Positions 61,801 to 64,000 of a stretch of DNA of 64,000 nt are shown here, piece after piece (within the stretch, counting starts at the first letter, position 1; each line of letters starts with the position of its first letter). Both the position numbers and the translations under genes were made by a program. Under the pieces are notes generated by a model. The model ran no database searches. It was not told the DNA's origin and saw only the letters and a list, made by a program, of their open reading frames with translations. The DNA is from UBA6522 sp965262365 (GTDB taxonomy: Bacteria; Pseudomonadota; Gammaproteobacteria; Steroidobacterales; Rariloculaceae). The DNA lies in contig OZ253541.1 of the NCBI GenBank assembly GCA_965262365.1, positions 186,001 to 250,000 on the forward strand. The letters run 5' to 3'.

Positions 61801-64000
61801 GGCGTGACAGTGACGGGCACGCTCGACGGGGTGACGAGAGACGAACCCACGACCTTCACCGTGAACGTGGGCGCCCCCGACGACGCGGCGACCGAGGGCA
61901 CCGACTACGTTGCGGTGAACGACCTGAGCCTGACGATCCCGGCCGGGCAGGCGAGCGGCACCGAGACCTTCACGCTCACGCCCATGGACGATCTCATTGA
62001 CGAGCGCGTCGAGGCAGTGTCGATTACCGGAACGAGCCAGGTTGCCGGCTTCGAGGTGATCGGCACGACGCTGGTGATCGCCGACAACGACGAGCGCGGC
62101 GTGACCGTCTCGCCGAACGACCTGACCCTCACAGAGGGTGCGAGCGCAACCTACACCGTGGTGCTCGACACCGAGCCGACGCAGACCGTGACGGTGACGC
62201 CCGCGGTGAGCGGCAGCCCCGACCTGACCTTCACGCCGCCCAGCCTGACGTTCACGCCGTCCGATTGGGACTCGGCGCAGACGATGACGGTTTCTGCGAC
62301 CGAGGACGACGACGCCTACAACGACTCCTCGATCGTTTCTCATGCCACGCAGGGCGCCGAATACGCGTCACTGGCCGACGGTGCAATCTCGGTGACCGTC
62401 TCCGACAACGACGTGGCTTCGCAAGACATGCTGCCCGCGCAAGTGACCGACCTGAGCGCTACGGCCACCGAGACCCATGTCGATCTGACCTGGTCTGCGG
62501 TCGAGGACACGGTGCTCGGCTACCGCGTCGAAGCCTCCTATGACGGCGGCGCCAATTGGGCCGAAGTCGAGGCCAATACCGAGAGCACCGACAGCACCGA
62601 CAGCACCGACAGCACGGAAACCATCGAGACCGCCTACCGGCACGATGTCGGGCTTAACTTCGCCGAAACGCGGCGCTATCGAGTATCGGCGGTGGGCGAG
62701 AACGGCGCCGGACTGCCTTCGGTCACCTTGCAGGCGAGCGCGACGGCCACGGTAGTGGGTTTAACCGCGACTGCCCTGTCGCCCGACGACTTGTTGGAAA
62801 CTGCGCCCGAGGACACGTCGGACACGATGCCTGAGGAGGCGATGGAGTCGATGTCGGAGGACACGGCGGACACGATGCTTGAGGCCACTGCGGACCCGGT
62901 CCCGGGCATCGACCTGTGCTGGGTCCCGGAAGGGGTGGATGCGAGCGAGCTCAGCGACGTCGCCATGGCATGGATCCCGGCAGCGGTGAATGCGAGCGAA
63001 TTCGGCGACGTCGCCATGGCATGGACGCCGGTTCATTCGTCGGGTTCGGTTGATTTGAGCGTCCTGCCGTGGCAATCCAGCGGCAGCGGCTCTTCGGAGG
63101 TCGATTGCGAGGATGGCATCGGTGTCCGGCTGACATCGATCGGTGACAACCAGCGCTACGCCTTCAGGATGCGGGCCAACCATGACGGTGTCTGGTTGGT
63201 CTCGAACGACGCCCAGGCGGTGCTGGTCGATTCGTCGAAGCCGCTTCGCACGGTCGTGACCGCCGGGGCCAGCGGCTTGTCCGGCGATACCCCGGTGCCG
63301 GATCTCATCTGCCGCGACTTTGACGATCCGGCGACCACCGGGGACGAGGCGGGATCCTTCTTCATTAGCGTCGGCTTCACCACGGCGTCGCCGGAGTACC
63401 TGCGATACGAGCCGGTGAACGACTTCGATCCTGCCAGCGACCTGACGCTGGTGAACGCCACGGCGCAACTGCTCGATCGGCCGTACGACACGCAGCTCGG
63501 ATACCGGGTGCGGATCACCCCGAGCGTGTGGGGCGAACCCGTGGCGGTGAGCGTTGCGTCCGATGTCGTGACCCATGGGGAGACGTCCGTGGGCAACCGG
63601 GCTTCAGCCGAGTTCCGGCGCGAAACGTCCGACGCGGTGGACTGCGAAACGGCTACCGCGGAGCCGGTCCGCCGGTCGCAGGTCGTGGCCGTGGGGATCG
63701 AAGCCGATGGCGACCGCAACGGCGAGTGGACCGCCGGCGAACCGATCCGCGTGACGCTTCAATTCGACGAGCGGATCGGTGTAGACACGGCCGATGGCGT
63801 TCCCGGCGTCACCCTCACCCTCGGCGAGGCGGAAACGATGGGACAGTCCTCGAACGGCGAGGAGGCGATCGAACAGTCTACCGACGGCGAGGCAGCGGTG
63901 GAGGTGACCGTGCCCTTCTCGCACGTGGCCCACGAGAACACGCTGGTGTTCGAGCACCCGGTGACGGCCAACGAGAGCCCGATTCGCAACATCGCGCTGC
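43885..64000 (+). CDS. Giant repeat adhesin, >6700 codons, 3' end beyond window
   Basis: One frame runs from ATG 43885 (or 43888) to the window end. A signal peptide (RRGLLVLGLGACALAACAGP, ARAQ) follows a long n-region. A Cys-containing N-domain (EIWSATLNPQG...GSFSRLFSTA, to ~44520) recurs at 47575-47975. Then come at least 14 cadherin/VCBS-like modules (TTEEDTAHTF...VNDAPT) alternating with ~9 putative-Ig modules (DVDGDALTYAAAL...RTFSGTPG). Next are three near-identical 1.6-kb blocks (51.59-56.4 kb), three 831-bp blocks from 57061, Calx-beta pairs (59.0-62.4 kb), FnIII (62440-62760) and unassigned sequence. Probably a surface or secreted adhesin; the export signal lies outside the window. 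Confidence 0.9.
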   Translation, partial: MMSGGEHRTAGARGAVGRPEACVGLGRILRTASRLPFWRPCGPYRGPGRSRGARPGAVRRGLLVLGLGACALAACAGPARAQEIWSATLNPQGTNTGVGCESGITGSQNRHRRCDTAGTLSDDGFTYDGTNYTVALIDSISHGNGTGRFFFDLDKQLAAGADRKLLLKFGSFSRLFSTASGGDFGGNYSYEFGNPELFFTVGDSVTLRIEVASALVFSTSSVALDEGGTTSYDVSLQHEPSGTVTVSVASGDTGAATVAPATLSFTASDWSTAQTVTVTGVDDADGAHERVTITHGASGGGLVNESGTVTATVTDTGNSVPTAADGSVTTEEDTAHTFGAGEFNFVDTDAGDELESVKIETLPGLGTLAVDGTTVASGDLPKTVSKAELGADKLIYAPPANANGMGYASFRFRVNDGGADSASDYAMTVNVTAVNDAPTVANPIPDQWAPPVTAFSYQFPETAFSDVDGDALTYAAAQDGGAALPAWLTFTVATRTFSGTPGAGDTGMLSVKVTASDASESAEDTFTITVGEAPNSAPTAENGSVTTEEDTAHTFSASEFNFADADAGDALASIKIDRLSGNLSDNAVGTLAVDGTTIVSGDLPKTVSRADLDAGKLIFTPPADANGTRYAWFWFRVNDGEADSGPVNIGLHNTMRIAVTAVNDAPTVANEIPDRSATAGTAFSYRFPANAFSDVDGDALTYAAVLDDGSTLPSWLTFTAGTRTFSGTPGPGDTGPLSVKVTASDASESAEDTFTITVGEASNSAPTAEDASVTTEEDTAHTFSASEFNFADADAGDALASIKIDRLSGNLSGNAVGTLAVDGATIVANDLPKTVSRTDLDAGKLIFTPPADANGTRYAWFWFRVNDGEMDSGPHNTGLHNTMRIAVTAVNDAPTAADGSVTMLTNTAYAFAAGDFNFTDTDRGDELESVKIETLPGLGTLAVDGTTVVSGEVPKTVSKADLDADKLTYAPPADAIGEGYASFSFRVNDGEADSASAYTMSIDVTPNRAPTAEDASVTTEEDTAHTFAASEFNFADADPGDALASVKIVTLPGSGAGALAVDGTAIVANDLPKTVTKAEIGLNKLAYTPPANANGMTYATFTFRVSDGDDDSAAAYTMTIDVTAVDDAVTLANPIPDRSASPGTAFRYRLPANTFSDVDGDTLTYVAEQDDGNGLPAWLRLDHEVLQFWGTPWARDAGTVSVKLTASDSGSSAEDTFDIVVSRSSTIATVSSRSEIWGATLNAVDLDSTEGGCRRGQRMQDSKRCDSAAVLTDDGFSYEGTSYTVASISSIDAGDSALTRFEFVLDKRLANGADRELRLKVGSFSRLFSTADASAFGNDFSYGWTGPGFTLIGGDSAELRIDAVPGLRFSAPAPVLDESGSARYKVGLTARPSGAVTVSVASGDIGAATVAPATLTFTTSTWKTAQAVTVTGVDDADFDDERVTIAHGASGGGYAGVTGTVTATVNDNDTTAPTAGKATVVTNEDTAHAFAASEFRFADTDQGDALESVKIVTLPGLGTLAVDGAAIGSGERPKTVTRAQIDRRKLTYTPPADANGTGYASFEFKVNDGVADSASAYTMSIDVTAVNDAPTVASSIPDSSATVGTAFSFQFPETAFADVDGDPLTYAAALDDGAALPSWLGFAAGTRTFSGTPVAGDTGALSVKVTASDAGGGSAHDTFAITVGTVANAAPTAGNGRVTTEEDTAHAFAASEFNFVDTDNDTLASVKIETLPGLGTLAVDGTTVVSGDLPKTVSKADLDAGELTYIPPANANGTGYASFEFKVNDGKADSASDYTMGIDVTEVNDAPTFEIRYSDFELRGLHFYYTSATAAAAFSYQLPADTVSDVDGDPLTYRAAGSGSQGSTRLPDWIRFDADTRTFSGTLPGGRQRQDFYVFASDGRGGEVEFVFAIYPRTAPDDAPNAAPTASGKTVTTAEDTAHAFAASEFNFSDADNGDTLASVKIETLPGSGTLAVDGTAIVANDVPKTVTKAQIDQDKLAYAPPANANGSAIASFTFRVNDGDNDSAAAYTMTIDVSAANDAPTVANGIPDQAATAGTAFGYQVPADAFSDVDGDALTYAAALNDGGALPSWLTFTAGTRTFSGTPGPGVTGPLSVKVTASDASESAEDTFTITVRATSNSAPTADDGSVTSAGDLGYTFSASEFNFADDDPGDTLSSVKIVTLPASGKGFLSLSSRAITSNTVIAAASIGAFVYTPPASASGAAFASFTFTVNDGRADSASAYTMTINVASASAVAPDAPTSLRATAGDGQATLNWMAPGNDGGAAITRYEYRYCTGASCTMADNWTDTGGAGTSHTVINLTNDTAYTLEVRAANIVGEGAASNQIGVTPVAPPSNAAPTAADNTVTIDEDTTHTFAATEFNFSDTDNGDTLAGVKVTTLETAGSLTLDSTDVILNQVIAKADIDANKLEFTPAANASGDPYATFGFKVSDGDNDSAAAYTMTIDVTAVNDAPTVRNEIPDQTATEGTAFSYPFPANTFRDIDGDMLTYTAALDNGNALPSWLTFTPGTRTFSGTPGPGDAGALSVTVTASDDSESAEDTFTITVGEAPDTTAPRVTSIGRQTPSSSPSNADALTWRVTFDEDVKNVGAADFTVSGTTAGLTVRTVTASTVFDVTASGGNLAGLNATATLGFSANHDIGDTADNDLTNTAPRGTDDNDYVVDNTKPAVTISGVPANSTAAFTATFAFSEAVTGFALGDIAVGNGAASSFSATSTTLYTALIAPVADGAVTVDVAAGAAADAAGNGNTAGAQATSTYAAPGLSIADATVAEGDSGTTAMTFAVTLSPASARTVTAGWATSGGTATAGTDYAAASGTLTFAANETNKTVTVNVTGDELDEADETFTVTLSNASGNASLSDATATGTIADDDASPTAEDNTVTTAEDTAHAFAASEFNFADTDNGDTLSSVKIVTLPGSGKGALAVDGTAIAANDLPKTVTKAEIDRNELAYTPPDNAFGSPSFTFRVNDGDNDSAAAYTMTISVTAVNDAPTVADEIPDQTATAGTAFSYPFPATAFRDIDGDALTYAAALDDGSTLPSWLTFTAGTRTFSGTPGPGDAGALSVTVTASDDSGASAEDTFTITVGEPPDTTAPRVASIARQTPSSSPSNADALTWRVTFDEDVKNVGAADFTVSGTTAGLTVRTETASTVFDVTASGGNLAGLNATATLGFSANHDIGDTADNDLTNTTPRGTDDNDYVVDNTKPAVTISGVPANSTAAFTATFAFSEAVTGFALGDIAVGNGAASSFSATSTTLYTALIAPVADGAVTVDVAAGAAADAAGNGNTAGAQATSTYAAPGLSIADATVEEGDSGTTAMTFAVTLSPASARTVTADYATSGGTATAGTDYAAASGTLTFAANETNKTVTVNVTGDELDEADETFTVTLSNASGNASLSDATATGTIADDDASPTAEDNTVTTAEDTAHAFAASEFNFADTDNGDTLSSVKIVTLPGSGKGALAVDGTAIVANDLPKTVTKAQIDRNKLAYTPPDNANGDPYATFGFKVNDGDNDSAAAYTMTIDVTAANDAATGKPAITGTPTVDQTLTAGVGDIADADGLPSVGAFTWQWVRDDSGTETDIATATASTYTLVTEDLGKTVKVEASFRDAAGTDEGPLKSDGVGPIRSNDTTAPRVASIGRQTPSSSPSNADELTWRVTFDEDVKNVGAADFTVSGTTAGLTVRTETASTVFDVTASGGNLAGLNATATLGFSANHDIEDTADNDLTNTTPTGTDDNDYVVDNTKPAVTISGVPANSTAAFTATFTFSEAVTGFALGDIAVGNGAASSFSATSTTLYTALIAPVADGAVTVDVAAGAAADAAGNGNTAGAQATSTYAAPGLSIADATVAEGDSGTTAMTFAVTLSPASARTVTADWATSGGTATAGTDYAAASGTLTFAANETNKTVTVNVTGDELDEADETFTVTLSNASGNASLSDATATGTIADDDASPTAEDNTVTTAEDTAHAFAASEFNFADTDNGDTLSSVKIVTLPGSGKGALAVDGTAIAANDLPKTVTKAEIDRNELAYTPPDNAFGSPSFTFRVNDGDNDSAAAYTMTIDVTAVNDAPTVRNEIPDQTATAGTAFSYPFPANTFRDIDGDALTYAAALDDGSTLPSWLTFTAGTRTFSGTPGPGDAGALSVTVTASDDSGASAEDTFTITVGEAPNRAPTSSNSDVTTNEDTEYTFGAGDFSFSDADADDTLSSVKIVTLPGADKGTLALSGTAVTANRVIAAARIGSLLYTPPANANGAAFASFTFTVNDGDDDSASAYTMTVNVTAVNDAATGEPAIAGTPTVGQTLTAGVGDIADADGLPTVGSFTWQWVRVVSGSDGDIDGEMSSTYTLAAADVGHTIKVTASFVDDEDHDEGPLTSAATTAVAKGDQTLSGFQYSASSVTFGSAVPTVTAPTGAQTTLGYAADPSTVCSVDGTSGALTLVGVGTCTVTVTAEASDNYNEASDSFELTVQAAGLLVLNLDDIAGDGTINIAEKASGFTITGDTGSEGGVDVTVTVGATNLMATSTDADPATWSVTVPPNAAYITGTSVDVTVSASKSGFTAPGNVTDTLTVDLTAPTAPTYTAPDSLKVGVAIAAMSPTGGVDVDSYAVADLPSGLVMDTGNGTIGGTPDTANASTASATVTVTDAAGNRATASIAFPAVAKGDQTLSGFQYSASSVTFGSAAPTVTAPTGAQTTLGYAADPSTVCSVDGTTGALTLVGVGTCTVTVTAGASDNYSEASATYTVTVQTADGLVLNVDDIAGDGTVNIAEKASGFTITGDTGSEGGVDVTVTVGSTNLMATSTDADPATWSVTVPPNAAYITGTSVDVTVSASKSGLTAPADVERTLTVDLTAPTAPTYTAPASLTVGVAIGAISPTGGVGIDTYAVIGLPSGLSLDTGTGAIGGRPDAANTNAASATVTVSDAAGNTATVSIAFPAVARGDQTLTGFQYSASSVTFGSAAPTVTAPTGVQTTVSYAATPSTVCSVDSSTGALTLVGAGECVVTATAASTANYNEASVTYTVTVQASGTGDDRTDSTAVMLTVDQATVNESAGATTLTVTGTLDAAPRTADTTVTLTVGAGGDSAVAGTDYAAVGELKLSIDAGQTSGTVTFTLKPTDDGIVEGDETVTVTGTTTVEDLTVTGTSITIGDDDERGVLVNPTSLTVSEGDSATYTVVLTSRPTGSVRVTISGTTGTDLRRNRSFLSFRTSNWNEPQSVTVTARQDEDVEDDTVTLVHAVTGADYEANGVTADAVTVTIDDDDVVSTGVELSLNRTSIGEGASFTGVVVTGRLNGVPRDEPTSVALSVGAADDAAVVGTDYAAVDDLSLTIPAGQASATASFVFSPMEDLIDEPDEAVSITGTTEVADFEVTGTTLSIEDNDERGVTVSPTALNLVEGERATYTVVLETEPTDTVTVTPTVRGRAHVTVSADESADTALTFTAADWDRAQTVTVTAAQDADAGTDKATIGHAVAGADYGANGATAADVSVTVEDDETAVTLTVNPTAVDEDGSGIGVTVTGTFDGVTRDEVTTVTVSVGASDDAAIAGADYVAVDDLSLTIPSGQASGTATFTFTPLEDRIDERVEAVSITGTTEAAGFGVSGATLSIADNDERGVTVSATDLSLSEGGSATYTVVLDTEPTETVTVTPSLSGSPDVAFEPSSLTFTSSDWDQGQTVSVSAAHDADAANDTATILHAVSGADYGANGATAADVSVMVEDDETTVTLTVNPAAVDEGGGGTTVTVTGTFDGATRNESTTLTVSVGASDDAAIAGNDYVAVDDLSLTIPAGQASATATFTLTSVNDLVAEPDEAVSIAGTTEVAGFEVIGTTLVIDDNDERGVTVSPTDLTLPEGDSATYTVVLDTEPTGTVTVTPTVNGSADATFTPSSLMFTPSDWDTAQTVTVTAAQDADAANDTATIGHAVAGADYGANSVTAHDIPVTVEDDETAVTLTVNPAAVDEGAGGTGVTVTGTLDGVTRDEPTTFTVNVGAPDDAATEGTDYVAVNDLSLTIPAGQASGTETFTLTPMDDLIDERVEAVSITGTSQVAGFEVIGTTLVIADNDERGVTVSPNDLTLTEGASATYTVVLDTEPTQTVTVTPAVSGSPDLTFTPPSLTFTPSDWDSAQTMTVSATEDDDAYNDSSIVSHATQGAEYASLADGAISVTVSDNDVASQDMLPAQVTDLSATATETHVDLTWSAVEDTVLGYRVEASYDGGANWAEVEANTESTDSTDSTDSTETIETAYRHDVGLNFAETRRYRVSAVGENGAGLPSVTLQASATATVVGLTATALSPDDLLETAPEDTSDTMPEEAMESMSEDTADTMLEATADPVPGIDLCWVPEGVDASELSDVAMAWIPAAVNASEFGDVAMAWTPVHSSGSVDLSVLPWQSSGSGSSEVDCEDGIGVRLTSIGDNQRYAFRMRANHDGVWLVSNDAQAVLVDSSKPLRTVVTAGASGLSGDTPVPDLICRDFDDPATTGDEAGSFFISVGFTTASPEYLRYEPVNDFDPASDLTLVNATAQLLDRPYDTQLGYRVRITPSVWGEPVAVSVASDVVTHGETSVGNRASAEFRRETSDAVDCETATAEPVRRSQVVAVGIEADGDRNGEWTAGEPIRVTLQFDERIGVDTADGVPGVTLTLGEAETMGQSSNGEEAIEQSTDGEAAVEVTVPFSHVAHENTLVFEHPVTANESPIRNIAL
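51589..56420 (+). repeat. Three tandem ~1.6-kb near-identical blocks in the giant adhesin
   Basis: Blocks start near 51589, 53200 and 54818. Each carries an Ig-like DTTAPRVxSI module, a VTISGVPANSTAAFTATF module, a Calx-beta module and a cadherin-like module. Long stretches are identical at DNA level (for example around 52000, 53600 and 55240). The middle block ends with a different module (ATGKPAITGTPTVDQTLTAG) instead of the IPDQTATAGTAFSY one. Confidence 0.9.
57061..59000 (+). repeat. 831-bp tandem blocks in the giant adhesin
   Basis: VA(K/R)GDQTL(S/T)GFQYSASS begins at 57061, 57892 and 58723, exactly 831 bp apart; the third block is partial. The first two blocks are almost identical. Confidence 0.9.
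59030..62430 (+). repeat. Calx-beta repeat tract in the giant adhesin
   Basis: About five pairs with a period near 680 bp, each pairing a TVDEG.GGT.VTVTGT module with an ERGVTVSPTDLTL(S/T)EG module. Acidic loops (ADAANDTATI, DDNDERG) are typical of calcium-binding Calx-beta folds. Confidence 0.85.

Noticed and set aside
59515..62343. Antisense open frame of ~940 codons
   Set aside because: Shadow of the Calx-beta tract.

Overview
High-GC Gram-negative bacterium, probably a gammaproteobacterium. The evidence is Sec signal peptides, a C-terminal outer-membrane beta-barrel, a TonB-dependent receptor, an NhaA antiporter and a type I-E Cascade. The density of giant multi-domain surface proteins (cadherin-like, FnIII, Calx-beta, LRR) and of broken insertion sequences would fit an animal-associated or marine symbiont, but that is inference. 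Much of the window is accessory DNA.

Layout. 1-3.3 kb: mobile-element-type genes (a RadC-like protein with a substituted metal ligand, a winged-helix-like protein, a UPF0149/SEC-C protein) cut off by an IS256 remnant. 3.8-13.9 kb: a secreted metzincin with Ig, FnIII, Calx-beta, propeller and LRR modules. Its last repeats are split by an IS1595-type element (10579-13737) with near-perfect inverted repeats and an 8-bp target duplication; the element carries cargo including a second secreted metzincin. 14.0-16.3 kb: a decayed FAD oxidoreductase, an IS3 remnant, and a second SEC-C tail followed by a HTH gene. 16.8-26.6 kb (minus): a >3100-residue autotransporter-like adhesin preceded by 22 perfect octanucleotide repeats. 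27-30 kb: DUF2285-type gene, HTH gene, nhaA. 30.6-36.8 kb: IS remnants, a TonB receptor, and two paralogous secreted Cys-rich proteins. 37.0-42.3 kb: type I-E Cascade genes (cas8e fused to cse2, then cas7e, cas5e, cas6e) with no cas1, cas2 or cas3 in view, then a one-spacer degenerate array abutting a transposase remnant. 42.5-64 kb: a small hypothetical gene, then a second octanucleotide-repeat module (9 units of a different octamer) before a short ORF. The stop of that ORF overlaps the start of a giant adhesin gene (>6700 codons) that runs off the window.

The most interesting signal is the pair of homologous 5' modules at 26.3-26.64 kb and 43.12-43.39 kb. They share a conserved leader, then have different octamer arrays, then a conserved post-repeat sequence and a secretion signal. 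They look like contingency (phase-variation) switches for giant adhesins. Second is the Cas8e-Cse2 fusion, which has a Shine-Dalgarno-preceded internal ATG that could release free Cse2, in a Cascade that lacks nuclease and adaptation genes in this window.
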